DNA of 34,324 nt, from positions 1 through 34,324 of the forward strand of contig JACZXZ010000019.1 of the NCBI GenBank assembly GCA_022571365.1, written 5' to 3'. The notes under the pieces were generated by a model, which was not told the origin of the DNA, searched no databases, and saw nothing but the letters and a program-made list of their open reading frames with translations. The DNA comes from Pseudomonadota bacterium. Its GTDB lineage: Bacteria; Pseudomonadota; Alphaproteobacteria; G022571365. A program made the translations under genes and the position numbers. This document shows, piece after piece, positions 17,611 to 29,891 of this stretch (the stretch's first letter is position 1; the number at the start of each line of letters is the position of its first letter).

Positions 17611-18807
17611 TTATCTGGAAGAGGTGCAGGAGCGAACCAGATCGGACGCGATCTCGCGCGCGTTGGCGTCGACTTCCCGGACGTCGCCGACGCTGGATAT
17701 TTTCATCTGCGGCGCGGTCTCAAGCGCCCTTTCGACGATGCTCGTGATGTCTAGGAAACCGATCCGGTCCTCCAGGAAACCGTGAACCGCGACCTCATTG
17801 GCGGCATTGAGGATAGTTGGAACGCACCCGCCGCATTTCAAGGCTTCGCGGGCCAAACGCAAGGCCGGAAATCGCTCCGTATCCGGAGGCTCGAAGGTGA
17901 GTTGGCCGAGCTTGGCGAAGTCGAGCCGTTCGGCCGGCGTGCTCATCCGTTCCGGCCAGCTGAGGGCGTATGCGATCGGCGTGCGCATGTCGGGCCTGCC
18001 CAGCTGGGCCAACACCGAGCCGTCGACGTAAGCCACCATGCTGTGCACCACCGACTCGGGGTGGATGACGATCTCGATTTGCTCCTCGCTCACCGGGAAC
18101 AGGTGGTGCGCCTCGACCACCTCCAGCCCCTTGTTCATCATCGTCGCCGAGTCGACCGAAATCTTGGCGCCCATGTCCCAGTTTGGATGGGCCACCGCCT
18201 CCGCCCGGGTCACGTGCGCCATGGCCTCCCGTTCATAGGTCCGGAACGGTCCGCCCGAAGCGGTCAGGATGATGCGTTCCACCTGGTCGCTCTGCTCGAA
18301 ATCGAATACCTGGAATATGGCGCTGTGCTCCGAATCCACCGGCAGCAGGGTGGCGCCGTATTGCTCGATCGTCGCCATCACCAACTCGCCGGCGCAGACC
18401 AGGGTTTCCTTGTTGGCAAGCGCAACAATGGCACCCTGGCGCGCCGCGGCCAGGGTGGGTTCGAAGCCGGCGGCGCCGACAATGGCCAACATCACCAAGT
18501 CCGCCGGCCGGCTCGCCGCCTCGATCACGGCCGCGGCGCCGGCCGCCGCCTCGATCCCCGTCCCGGCCAGGGCTTCTTTGAGCTCGTCGTATGAATCCGG
18601 GTCAGCGACCACCGCCAGGCTCGGCCGCAACCGCTTGGCTTGCTCGGCCAAAAGCCGTGCGTTTCGGTTCGCGGTCAAGGCCTCGACGACGAAACGTTCC
18701 GGCCGATGCTCGATCAGGTCGACGGTGTTGCAGCCGACCGAGCCGGTCGAGCCCAGGATAGTCACGCGGCGCGGCACGGCGCGCACATCAGCGGCCCTCG
18801 TCGTCAT
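17611..18807 (-). CDS. dxr: 1-deoxy-D-xylulose 5-phosphate reductoisomerase
   Basis: 398 residues. It performs the second, committed step of the MEP isoprenoid pathway, using NADPH to make MEP. NADPH-binding GSTGSVG is at 19-25. Metal and substrate residues are seen in PVDSEHSAIFQ and in GAKISVDSATMMNKGLEV. The C-terminal domain carries LNAANEVAV. The ATG overlaps the cdsA stop in ATGA. Confidence 0.97.
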   Translation of the reverse strand: MTTRAADVRAVPRRVTILGSTGSVGCNTVDLIEHRPERFVVEALTANRNARLLAEQAKRLRPSLAVVADPDSYDELKEALAGTGIEAAAGAAAVIEAASRPADLVMLAIVGAAGFEPTLAAARQGAIVALANKETLVCAGELVMATIEQYGATLLPVDSEHSAIFQVFDFEQSDQVERIILTASGGPFRTYEREAMAHVTRAEAVAHPNWDMGAKISVDSATMMNKGLEVVEAHHLFPVSEEQIEIVIHPESVVHSMVAYVDGSVLAQLGRPDMRTPIAYALSWPERMSTPAERLDFAKLGQLTFEPPDTERFPALRLAREALKCGGCVPTILNAANEVAVHGFLEDRIGFLDITSIVERALETAPQMKISSVGDVREVDANAREIASDLVRSCTSSR

Positions 18808-19616
18808 ACCAGCACCCCGCCGTCCGAAACCCAGGTCAAAATAACCACCGCCGGCGTCGCCACGAGAAGGCTGTCGAGCCGGTCAAACAGGCCGCCATGC
18901 CCGGGCAGCACGGCGCTGGTGTTTTTAACTCCGAACCGGCGCTTGACCGCCGATTCCAGTAAATCGCCGGCCTGCGCCGTCAGCGCGACCAAACCGCTTA
19001 TCAGGATCACGAGCGGCGGGTTCGGCGAGGCCAAAATCCCGGCGGCGGCCGCGCCGGCGAGCCCGCCGCCCGCGATTCCGCCGAACAACCCGGCCCAGGT
19101 CTTGTGGGGGCTCAGATTCGGCGCCAAGCGCGGACCGCCGATCGCACGGCCGGTGAAGTAGGCGCCGATGTCGCTCGCCGCGACCGAGCCGACCAACCAG
19201 AAGGCCGTTGCCACACCGGCGTTCGGATCGGACCGCAACCACGCGAATGCCACGCACGGCAGGGCAATGTACAGGACGCCCGCGGCGCTCCACGCCGGAC
19301 GGTCGTGGCCGCTGAGGCGCGCCACCCCATAAACCAGGGCGAGGCCGAAAACAGCGGCAAGGACGGCAAGGTCGAAGCGCGTAAGGCCCGCCGCGGCGAC
19401 AGCAGCCAGGGTAACTACCATCAGGGCGACGCCGCTTTCCCGGAATCTGCCGCGGCCGCAAAGACGATCCCACTCCCAGGCGAGGATGACCGCAACGACC
19501 GCCAGGAGGACGTCGAGATAGGGCGAACCCAGATACGCCACAGCGAGCGCCGGCGGCACCAGCACCAGGGCGGACAACGACCGCAGCTTGAGCGTGCTGC
19601 TGTTGCCGTCACCCAC
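18804..19616 (-). CDS. cdsA: Phosphatidate cytidylyltransferase (CDP-diacylglycerol synthase)
   Basis: About 270 residues and several membrane helices. It makes CDP-diacylglycerol from phosphatidate and CTP, feeding all phospholipids. The C-terminal CdsA signature is recognisable as SAVKRRFGVKNTSAVLPGHG followed by GLFDRLD. The residue that is normally Asp after the second Lys (KD) is Asn here (codon AAC). The start is uncertain: GTG 19616 is chosen because it gives the usual length and an 8-base overlap with uppS, but an in-frame ATG at 19664 lies inside uppS. It ends in ATGA with dxr. Confidence 0.9.
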   Translation of the reverse strand: MGDGNSSTLKLRSLSALVLVPPALAVAYLGSPYLDVLLAVVAVILAWEWDRLCGRGRFRESGVALMVVTLAAVAAAGLTRFDLAVLAAVFGLALVYGVARLSGHDRPAWSAAGVLYIALPCVAFAWLRSDPNAGVATAFWLVGSVAASDIGAYFTGRAIGGPRLAPNLSPHKTWAGLFGGIAGGGLAGAAAAGILASPNPPLVILISGLVALTAQAGDLLESAVKRRFGVKNTSAVLPGHGGLFDRLDSLLVATPAVVILTWVSDGGVLV

Positions 19617-20343
19617 CCGCGGTGCCGTATCGTCTTTCCCGGCGATGGAATTCCTGGATGGCATTTTCCAAGTCACGCTCGTCAAAATCGGGCCACAGGG
19701 TATCGACGAAAACCAGTTCTGCATATGCCGATTGCCACAGCAGGAAATTGCTCAAACGCTTTTCCCCGCTTGTCCGGATTACGAGGTCGGGATCGGGCAT
19801 GCCAACCGTTTCCAGATGTCGGGCAAACATCTCCATGTCAATGTCCGCCGGATCGAGGCGGGCGGCGACGGCTTGCTCGGCAAGGCGCCGGGCTGCCATC
19901 GCGATCTCGCTGCGGCTGCCGTAACTCAGGGCGACCGTGAGGTTTAGCGCCGTGTTGCCCCCGGTGCGCCGCTCGGCGTCCTCGATCAGCGCCACGATGT
20001 CCGGGTCCAGGCGCTCGCGATTGCCGATGACCTTAAGGCGGACGCCGTTCTTGTGGAGCTCGGCGATCTCGCTCCTGAGGTAAAGCCTGAGAAGGCTCAT
20101 GAGATCGCCGATTTCGGCGGCCGAGCGCTTCCAGTTCTCGGAGGAAAAGCCGTAAAGGGTGAGATAGGAGATCCCCAGGTTCCCGGCGCAGCTCACCGTC
20201 CTGCGAACCGCCTCGGCGCCTTGCCGGTGGCCCTCCGTCCGGGGCAGGCCACGCGCCTGCGCCCACCGGCCGTTGCCATCCATAATGATGGCGACATGGA
20301 CCGGCGGGGGCGGCGAGTCCGAATGAGACGGGAGCGCGCGCAT
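19609..20343 (-). CDS. uppS: Undecaprenyl diphosphate synthase (cis-prenyltransferase)
   Basis: 244 residues. It condenses eight isopentenyl diphosphates onto farnesyl diphosphate to make the C55 lipid carrier for cell wall and O-antigen. IIMDGNGRWAQARGLPRTEGH holds catalytic Asp22 and the first conserved block; YGFSSENWKR and VIRTSGEKRLSNFLLWQSAY are later blocks. The start at ATG 20343 follows frr by 4 bases with GAGGTG overlapping the frr stop. Confidence 0.97.
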   Translation of the reverse strand: MRALPSHSDSPPPPVHVAIIMDGNGRWAQARGLPRTEGHRQGAEAVRRTVSCAGNLGISYLTLYGFSSENWKRSAAEIGDLMSLLRLYLRSEIAELHKNGVRLKVIGNRERLDPDIVALIEDAERRTGGNTALNLTVALSYGSRSEIAMAARRLAEQAVAARLDPADIDMEMFARHLETVGMPDPDLVIRTSGEKRLSNFLLWQSAYAELVFVDTLWPDFDERDLENAIQEFHRRERRYGTAGG

Positions 20344-20347
20344 CACC

Positions 20348-20905
20348 TCAGACCTGCATGATTTCCCGTTCCTTGTTCGCCAGCACTTCCTCGACCCTCT
20401 TGATGTGGTCGTTGGTGAGCTTCTGAATGTCCTCCGCCCAGGCGTGCTGTTCGTCCTGGGAGATCTCCCCTGCCTTTTGCATCCGCTTGAGCATTTCCAT
20501 GCCGTCGCGCCGCACGTTGCGCACCGACACCTTGGCTTGCTCCGAATATTTGGCGGCGATTTTAGTGAGCTCCAGCCGGCGTTCTTCACTGAGCTCCGGG
20601 ATGGGAACCCGCACCAGCGAGCCGTCGCTCGCTGGGTTCAAACCCAGGTCGGCGGCGCGGATCGCGTTTTCGACCGCCTTGACAAGAGACTTGTCCCAAA
20701 CCTGGACGCTCAGCAGACGCGGTTCCGGCGCGCCGATGGTGGCGACCTGAGAGAGCGGCATCTTGGTGCCATAGGCCTCGACCATGACGGGCTCGAGCAG
20801 GCTCAGCGAAACCCGGCCGGTCCGCAGCCCCGCCAGCTCCCTGCGCAGCACCTCCACCGCCCCGTCCATGCGCCGTTCGACATCTCGTAAATCCGGATCA
20901 GCCAT
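20348..20905 (-). CDS. frr: Ribosome recycling factor
   Basis: 185 residues, the normal length. With EF-G it splits post-termination ribosomes. Family blocks: [47 protein letters not shown] and the C-terminal helix. It overlaps the end of pyrH by 8 bases and is followed closely by uppS. Confidence 0.97.
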   Translation of the reverse strand: MADPDLRDVERRMDGAVEVLRRELAGLRTGRVSLSLLEPVMVEAYGTKMPLSQVATIGAPEPRLLSVQVWDKSLVKAVENAIRAADLGLNPASDGSLVRVPIPELSEERRLELTKIAAKYSEQAKVSVRNVRRDGMEMLKRMQKAGEISQDEQHAWAEDIQKLTNDHIKRVEEVLANKEREIMQV

Positions 20906-21635
20906 GGGCTTCCCCTGCTTGAGCGATCAGGGTGAACTTGCCCTTGCCGGCAATCACTTCCGCGAAAGCTCCGGCATTGTGTATCGAAAAGACTAAAATC
21001 GGAATGTTATTTTCGCGCGCCAGCGAGATCGCGGCGGCGTCCATGACCTTCAAATCCTCGGACAGAACCTCCAGGTAGGCCAGCTTGTCATACCGCACCG
21101 CGTTACTGACCTTTATCGGATCGGCGCTGTAGACGCCGTCGACCTTGGTTCCCTTGAGCAACGCGTCGCAGCCCATCTCCGAGGCCCGAAGCGCCGCCGC
21201 GGTATCGGTCGTGAAAAACGGATTGCCGGTGCCGCCCGCGAAAATCACCACCCTGCCCTTCTCCAGGTGGCGCAGCGCCCGCCTGCGAATATAACGCTCG
21301 CACACGCTCTCCATGGGAATCGCGGACAGCACCCGGGTGTCGACGTCGTGCTGCTCAAGGACGCTTTGCATGGCGAGGGAATTCATGACCGTCGCCAACA
21401 TGCCCATGTAATCGGCGGTGGCCCGCTCGATGCCCTCAACCGCGCCGGAGAGCCCGCGGAAGATGTTGCCGCCGCCGATGACCAGGCAGATCTCCACGCC
21501 GAGCCGATGCACCGCACTCACGTCCCGGGCGATGCGGGCAACGGTTTCGAAGTCCAGCCCATACTCGCGCGAGCCCATCAGCGCCTCGCCGGAAATCTTG
21601 AGCAGAACTCGGCGGTAGTTGGGTTGGGGCGACAT
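20898..21635 (-). CDS. pyrH: Uridylate kinase (UMP kinase)
   Basis: 245 residues of the bacterial UMP kinase family, which phosphorylates UMP to UDP. KISGEAL at the N-terminus, [30 protein letters not shown] and [13 protein letters not shown] mark the nucleotide sites. A spacer of 176 bases separates it from tsf, so it may have its own promoter. The 3' end overlaps frr. Confidence 0.97.
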   Translation of the reverse strand: MSPQPNYRRVLLKISGEALMGSREYGLDFETVARIARDVSAVHRLGVEICLVIGGGNIFRGLSGAVEGIERATADYMGMLATVMNSLAMQSVLEQHDVDTRVLSAIPMESVCERYIRRRALRHLEKGRVVIFAGGTGNPFFTTDTAAALRASEMGCDALLKGTKVDGVYSADPIKVSNAVRYDKLAYLEVLSEDLKVMDAAAISLARENNIPILVFSIHNAGAFAEVIAGKGKFTLIAQAGEAHG

Positions 21636-21727
21636 AGCTGATCCCGTTGACCCTGCCTCCCTGGCCCCGCCCTGACGCGCGACATTGCGGACAAGGCACC
21701 CGCGGGCGCAAAATGATACACCAATCC

Positions 21728-21745
21728 GGGCGCCGGCGCGCGCCC
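21728..21745 (-). other. Hairpin in the tsf-pyrH spacer
   Basis: GGGCGC-N6-GCGCCC forms a 6-bp GC stem. On the minus strand it is followed by GGATTGGTGTATCATTTTG. It may be a weak terminator after tsf or lie at the pyrH promoter. The T-run is short and distant. Confidence 0.3.
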
Positions 21746-21811
21746 TATCGTTCCCGGTTCCGGTGCTCGCCGGTGCTGATCTCTCGCGGTGCTTCGCCCG
21801 ACCCTTGGCGC

Positions 21812-22738
21812 CTAGCCAGCGAGGGGGCGGCCGACCTCGGCGGCGAGATCGCTCCTCTCCCGCGCGATACCCTCGCCCAGGGAAAAGCGCTCGAATCCAG
21901 CTACCGCGACCGGTACGCCAAGCGCCTTGGCGGCGGCCTCGACCACATCGCCGACCCGGCTCTGACCGTCCACGACGTAGGTCTGCTCGGTGAGCACGAC
22001 CTCCTGGTAGTACTTGCGCAGGCGCCCCTTGACCATTTTCTCGATGATCGGCTCGGGCTTGCCGGTGATACGGGCCTGCTCGACGAGAATGGCGCGCTCG
22101 CGTTCAAGCGCGGCGGGGGCCACGTCATCGATGCTCAAGGCTTCAGGATTCGTCGCCGCGACATGCATGGCGAGCTGCTTGCCCAAGTCCGCCAGTTGCC
22201 CCGCATCGGCGTCCGACTCCACGGCGACCAGGACGCCGATCCTGCCGAGGCCGGATGTGACCGCGTTGTGGACATAGCTGGCCACCATACCCGACGAGAC
22301 CGAGAGAGCGATGGACCGGCGAATCACCAGATTCTCGCCAAGGGTGGCGATGAGCCGGGTCAGCTCGTCGGCCACGGTGCCCTCGCCGCCAGGATAAGAG
22401 GCGGTTTTCACCTGTTCCACCGCGCCGCCCTTGGCGAGAGCGATGGCCGCGGCCGCCTTCACGAACGCCTGGAACGCCTCGTTCCGGGCCACGAAATCGG
22501 TCTCGGAGTTCACCTCCACCATGGCCCCCACAGCGTCCTTGACATACACGCCCACCAAGCCTTCGCAGGCGATGCGCCCGGCTTTTTCCGCCGCCGCGGA
22601 GAGTCCCTTCTTGCGCAGCCAGTCGAACGCCGCCTCCAGATCGCCACCGCTTTCAACCAACGCCTTCTTGCAGTCCATCATGCCGGCGCTGGTCTTCTCG
22701 CGCAGCTGCTTCACCAGTGACGCGGGGATCTCAGCCAT
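21812..22738 (-). CDS. tsf: Translation elongation factor Ts
   Basis: 308 residues, the usual alphaproteobacterial length. It is the guanine-nucleotide exchange factor for EF-Tu. N-terminal UBA-like domain [19 protein letters not shown], then the EF-Tu-binding [13 protein letters not shown]. Second gene of the rpsB-tsf unit, after a 93-base AT-rich spacer. Confidence 0.97.
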   Translation of the reverse strand: MAEIPASLVKQLREKTSAGMMDCKKALVESGGDLEAAFDWLRKKGLSAAAEKAGRIACEGLVGVYVKDAVGAMVEVNSETDFVARNEAFQAFVKAAAAIALAKGGAVEQVKTASYPGGEGTVADELTRLIATLGENLVIRRSIALSVSSGMVASYVHNAVTSGLGRIGVLVAVESDADAGQLADLGKQLAMHVAATNPEALSIDDVAPAALERERAILVEQARITGKPEPIIEKMVKGRLRKYYQEVVLTEQTYVVDGQSRVGDVVEAAAKALGVPVAVAGFERFSLGEGIARERSDLAAEVGRPLAG

Positions 22739-22748
22739 AGTTATACTT

Positions 22749-22762
22749 CTTTCTCAAGAAAG
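22749..22762 (-). other. Small hairpin at the tsf ribosome binding site
   Basis: On the minus strand CTTTCT-TG-AGAAAG can fold on itself 10 bases before the tsf ATG. Its 3' arm contains the only purine-rich candidate ribosome binding site (AGAAAGAAG). The surrounding spacer 22739-22831 is AT-rich, with runs such as TATTTTATATATATC, and may hold an internal promoter, though no clear -35/-10 pair was found. Confidence 0.35.
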
Positions 22763-22831
22763 TTTTGTAATCCCCTGATATATATAAAATATGTAAATAA
22801 ACTGCGGTCTCCAGAGCGCCGGCAAGCGCGC

Positions 22832-23878
22832 TCAGCTGGTCGGCTCCTCGTCCGTGCCGCCGGGCTTCTTCTCGGCCTTGTCGGACACCTTCTCGGTCTC
22901 GGCTACAGGTGGTTCCGGCGCCGGCGGCCTTTCCGCCCCGGCCTCGGATGGTTTCACCTCCGCCCCGGCCTCGGATGGTTTCACCTCCGCCCCGGCCTCG
23001 GATGGCCTCGCTCCCGCTTCGGCCTGCTGCCGGGCATCGTCACCGACGGCCGCGGGGTCCGCCACCGGCGGCGCCTTCGGAGCCGCGGCCTGTCCCGCGA
23101 CCATCTCCTCGGCTCCTTGCCCAACCGTTTCGGGAAGCCGTTCCTCGGGCGCTTCTTCGCTCTCGCCGGCATCGGCGGCGCCGGTCATCAGCTCTTCCTG
23201 AAGACCGTCGAGGACGGCGCCCGAAATCAGCTCGCAGTAAAGTCGGATGGCTCTCAATGAATCGTCGTTTCCGGGAATCGGATGGGTGATCTCATCGGGA
23301 TCGGAGTTGCTGTCGATCACCGCGACAATGGGAATGTCGAGCTTGATTGCCTCCCTGACCGCGATCGCTTCCTTGTTGGTGTCGATCACGAACAGGATGT
23401 CGGGCAGTCCCCCCATCTCCTTGATGCCGCCGAGTGCGCGTTCCAGCTTGTCTCGCTGACGCGTGAGGCGCAGCAATTCCTTCTTGGTGTGGCCGATATC
23501 GTCATCGGCCAGTTGCACGTCCATGTCGCGCAGACGCTTGATCGACTGGGAAATAGTCTTCCAATTGGTCAGCATGCCGCCGAGCCAGCGGTGGTTGACG
23601 TAGTACTGGCCGCAGCGTTTGGCGTGATCGGCGATCAGGTCCGAGGCCTGGCGCTTGGTGCCGACGAACAGCACCCGGCCACCGCTGGCCACCACCTCCC
23701 GGATCACGCCCATGGCCTGGTACAGCATGGGCACGGTTTGCTGTAGATCGACGATGTGCACCTTGTTGCGGACCCCAAACAGGTACGGGGCCATTTTAGG
23801 ATTCCACCGCCGGGTGCGATGACCGAAATGGACGCCAGCTTCCAAGAGCTGACGCATGGTGAAGGTCGGCATGGCCAT
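22832..23878 (-). CDS. rpsB: 30S ribosomal protein S2 with long acidic C-terminal extension
   Basis: 348 residues, against about 240-260 usually. The first 230 residues are ordinary S2 ([59 protein letters not shown]). Beyond them is a tail of about 110 residues rich in Glu, Ala, Pro and Lys, with the 9-residue unit EVKPSEAGA repeated nearly three times (about 291-316). AAGGAT lies 8 bases before the ATG. The leader has a promoter candidate and duplicated hairpin motif. First gene of rpsB-tsf. Confidence 0.96.
   Translation of the reverse strand: MAMPTFTMRQLLEAGVHFGHRTRRWNPKMAPYLFGVRNKVHIVDLQQTVPMLYQAMGVIREVVASGGRVLFVGTKRQASDLIADHAKRCGQYYVNHRWLGGMLTNWKTISQSIKRLRDMDVQLADDDIGHTKKELLRLTRQRDKLERALGGIKEMGGLPDILFVIDTNKEAIAVREAIKLDIPIVAVIDSNSDPDEITHPIPGNDDSLRAIRLYCELISGAVLDGLQEELMTGAADAGESEEAPEERLPETVGQGAEEMVAGQAAAPKAPPVADPAAVGDDARQQAEAGARPSEAGAEVKPSEAGAEVKPSEAGAERPPAPEPPVAETEKVSDKAEKKPGGTDEEPTS
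22933..23007. repeat. 27-bp tandem repeat inside rpsB
   Basis: The unit beginning TCCGCCCCGGCCTCGGATGG occurs at 22933-22959, exactly again at 22960-22986, and as a partial third copy from 22987 to about 23007. The 27-base period keeps the reading frame and produces the nine-residue repeat in the S2 tail. Confidence 0.9.
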
Positions 23879-23996
23879 GGGACTTCATCCTTTTCCGGTT
23901 AAGCCGCCGCGGGAGGAAGGCCGGGCCCTGACCCTGGCAATCAGGAAATCTGGAGCCTGGCACCGGAGCGGCCCCACGGGCTGTCCGCCCGCGGGC

Positions 23997-24041
23997 CGGG
24001 TTCCCGCGTGTGAATTTGCACGGGTTCCCCCGTGCGTGAAT
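23997..24041 (-). repeat. Duplicated motif with hairpin in the rpsB leader
   Basis: Two imperfect direct copies with a 26-base period lie at 24021-24041 and 23997-24015; on the minus strand both begin ATTCAC and end GAACCCG. The upstream copy lies within a perfect hairpin GCACGGG-GGAA-CCCGTGC (24018-24035). The region is between the candidate promoter and the rpsB start, so it is probably transcribed leader. The rest of the 235-base rpsB-dnaE spacer shows nothing else clear apart from the promoter candidate. Confidence 0.5.
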
Positions 24042-24048
24042 GGCCGCT

Positions 24049-24077
24049 TAGATACTCGCTGGCAGGCCGGTTTGCAA
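24049..24077 (-). promoter_or_regulatory. Candidate rpsB promoter
   Basis: On the minus strand TTGCAA (24077-24072), a 17-base spacer, and TATCTA (24054-24049). A better -35 word TTGACT overlaps just upstream (24082-24077) but its spacing to TATCTA is 22. Transcription would begin about 165 bases before the rpsB ATG. Confidence 0.45.
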
Positions 24078-24112
24078 GTCAAAACGAGTGGAGAGCATGG
24101 GTTGCGGCGGGG

Positions 24113-27724
<3,612 letters not shown>

Positions 27725-27815
27725 CGCCTAGTCCGCGGTCGGAGAGGAATCGGGCCAAGGATTCCACAAGCCGCGTTCGGTGTCAGCGGGAATAGGCCGG
27801 CAACATACAGAATCT

Positions 27816-27824
27816 TGTGGATAA
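27816..27824 (-). promoter_or_regulatory. DnaA box upstream of dnaE
   Basis: TTATCCACA on the minus strand matches the consensus DnaA 9-mer exactly, about 92 bases before the dnaE ATG. A weaker match, GATTCCACA with two mismatches, is at 27760-27768 on the plus strand. There is no cluster of boxes or AT-rich unwinding region, so this is not an origin. Confidence 0.4.
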
Positions 27825-27856
27825 CTGGCCTGGTCGGCATGGAGGCCCGCGGAATC

Positions 27857-27895
27857 AGGCCGGCCCCGCCGTGAGCGCCGCCCGACCGCCGGCCT
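27857..27895 (-). terminator. Inverted repeat at the end of lolD
   Basis: AGGCCGGC (27857-27864) and GCCGGCCT (27888-27895) form an 8-bp GC stem that begins at the lolD stop codon. No T-run follows, so it would be a factor-dependent or weak terminator. The loop is 23 bases. Confidence 0.35.
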
Positions 27896-28608
27896 TACCG
27901 TTCCACCACCACCCCGTCCTGGAGCGCGAGCATGCGGTCCATGCGGGCGGCCAATTCCAGGTTGTGGGTGGCGACCAGGGCCGCCAGGTCGTGGTCGCGG
28001 ACGAGCTTCATGAGTTCGCCGAACACCGCCTCGGCGGTCCGGTGGTCCAGATTCCCGGTGGGCTCGTCGGCCAGCAGGACCCGCGGCCCGTTGGCGATGG
28101 CCCGGGCGACGGCGACCCGTTGCTGCTCGCCGCCGGAAAGCCTGCCCGGCCGATGGCTCGCCCGCGCGCTCAAGCCGACCAGAGCCAGGAGCTCGGCGGC
28201 CCGGGCCCGCGCCTCCGCCCGCCGCTTGCCCGCGATCATCTGCGGCAGCATGACGTTCTCGAGCGCCGAGAACTCGGGCAACAGGTGGTGGTACTGGTAG
28301 ACGAAGCCGAGACGCGCGCGTCTCAAGGCCGTGCGCTCGCCGTCGGTGCGCCGGCTGCAGGGCGTGCCGGTGACAACCACCTCCCCCGCATCCGGGCGTT
28401 CGAGCAAGCCGGCGACGTGCAAGAGCGTCGACTTGCCCGCGCCCGAGGGGCCGACCAGGGCCACGATCTCGCCGGCCCGCACTTGGAGAGAGACGCCGCG
28501 CAGCACCTCGAGCCGGGTGTCTCCCTGGCGGAAGGTCAAGGCGATGCCGTCGAGCGCGAGCGCGACCGAGTCGGCCGGCCGGGCGTCGGCTGACGCGGCC
28601 TCACTCAT
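27895..28608 (-). CDS. lolD: Lipoprotein-releasing ABC transporter ATP-binding protein
   Basis: 237 residues of the LolD/MacB ATPase type. Walker A GPSGAGKS is at 53-60, then the Q-loop [10 protein letters not shown], signature [14 protein letters not shown], Walker [13 protein letters not shown] and the H-loop THN. It powers extraction of outer-membrane lipoproteins from the inner membrane together with LolC/E. The start overlaps the lolC stop by 8 bases. Confidence 0.95.
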   Translation of the reverse strand: MSEAASADARPADSVALALDGIALTFRQGDTRLEVLRGVSLQVRAGEIVALVGPSGAGKSTLLHVAGLLERPDAGEVVVTGTPCSRRTDGERTALRRARLGFVYQYHHLLPEFSALENVMLPQMIAGKRRAEARARAAELLALVGLSARASHRPGRLSGGEQQRVAVARAIANGPRVLLADEPTGNLDHRTAEAVFGELMKLVRDHDLAALVATHNLELAARMDRMLALQDGVVVER

Positions 28609-29848
28609 AGCGAAGCGCCTCCACGGGGTCGAGCCGCGCCGCCCGCCAGGCGGGATAAATCGTCGCCAGGAACGACAGCCCCAGCCCCATCGCCGCCACC
28701 ACCGCCACCTCGGCCGGGTCCACTTCCGCCGGTAGCCGCGAGAGGAAGTAGATCTCGGCGGCGAACAGCTCGGTGCCCGTGAGGCTCTCCAGCCAGCCGC
28801 GGATGATCTCGATGTTGTCGGCGAAGGCGAGACCCAGGACGACGCCCATAAAGGTCCCGATGACGCCGATGCTGGCGCCGCTCAGGAAAAAGATGCGGGT
28901 GATCATGCCCCGGGTCGCGCCCATGGTGCGCAGGATGGCGATGTCGCGGCCCTTGTCCTTCACCAGCATGATCAGGCTGGAGACGATGTTGAGGGCGGCC
29001 ACCAGGATGATCAGGGTCAGGATCAGGAACATGACGTTGCGCTCGACCTCAAGGGCGTTGAATAAGCTGGCGTTGGCCCGCTGCCAGTCGATCAGCCTGA
29101 CTCCCGCCCCGGCCGCGGCCAGGACGTCCCCCCGCGCGGCGGCCACGCGGTCGGGATCATCGAGTATCACCTCGAGGAAGCTGACCGCCCCGGGCAGGCG
29201 AAAGAACACCTGGGCGGCGGCAAGCGGCATGTAGATGAAGGTGCTGTCGTACTCGTACATGCCGACGTTGAAGGTGGCGACGACCCGGTAGCCGCGCAGG
29301 CGCGGTACCGTGCCGAACGCGGTCACGTTGCCCTCGGGCGAAATGAGCGTGATCCGGTCGCCTGCCCTGAGCTTCAGGCGCCGCGCCAGGTGGCTGCCGA
29401 CGATCACGGCGTCGTCGCCGGTGAAGGCCTCGAGCGAACCCGGGCGGACGCTGTCGTTAAGGATCGCCCGCCGGGCGAAGTCGGCGGGGCGGATACCGCG
29501 CACCAGGGCCCCCGCCGCCACCCCACCTGCGGTCGCCATGACCTGGCCCTCCACCACGGGCGTCACGCTGACCACGCCCTCGACGCCGCCGACGGCCGCG
29601 GCCAGGGAGTCGAAATCCTCGAGCGGGCGTTCGATCCCGTGGACCGAAAGATGGCCGCCGACGCCGAGGATACGGCCCAAAAGCTCCTGGCGGAATCCGT
29701 TCATCACCGCCATGACGATGATCAGCGTGGCGACGCCGAGGGCGATGCCCACAAGCGAAAACCCGGCGATGACCGAGATGAAGCCTTCCCGCCGGCGCGC
29801 CCTCAGATAGCGCAGCGCCACCATGCGTTCGAAGGGAGAGAACATCAT
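28601..29848 (-). CDS. lolC: Lipoprotein-releasing permease of the LolC/LolE family
   Basis: 415 residues with one N-terminal membrane helix ([20 protein letters not shown]), a periplasmic MacB-type domain and three C-terminal helices in an FtsX domain. The LolC/E hallmark at the N-terminus is [20 protein letters not shown]. Only one permease gene is seen next to lolD, as is usual in alphaproteobacteria, where a single hybrid (LolF-like) subunit probably forms a homodimer. Two consecutive ATG codons (29848, 29845) are possible starts. It lies 43 bases after proS. Confidence 0.94.
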   Translation of the reverse strand: MMFSPFERMVALRYLRARRREGFISVIAGFSLVGIALGVATLIIVMAVMNGFRQELLGRILGVGGHLSVHGIERPLEDFDSLAAAVGGVEGVVSVTPVVEGQVMATAGGVAAGALVRGIRPADFARRAILNDSVRPGSLEAFTGDDAVIVGSHLARRLKLRAGDRITLISPEGNVTAFGTVPRLRGYRVVATFNVGMYEYDSTFIYMPLAAAQVFFRLPGAVSFLEVILDDPDRVAAARGDVLAAAGAGVRLIDWQRANASLFNALEVERNVMFLILTLIILVAALNIVSSLIMLVKDKGRDIAILRTMGATRGMITRIFFLSGASIGVIGTFMGVVLGLAFADNIEIIRGWLESLTGTELFAAEIYFLSRLPAEVDPAEVAVVAAMGLGLSFLATIYPAWRAARLDPVEALRYE

Positions 29849-29891
29849 GGCTCGGCTTCGCCTCGGACCAAGCGGCCCCGCCCTCGGGGCC

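Noticed and set aside
27757-27830. Replication origin near dnaE
   Set aside because: Only one exact DnaA box and one weak match; no AT-rich unwinding element and no dnaA or dnaN nearby.
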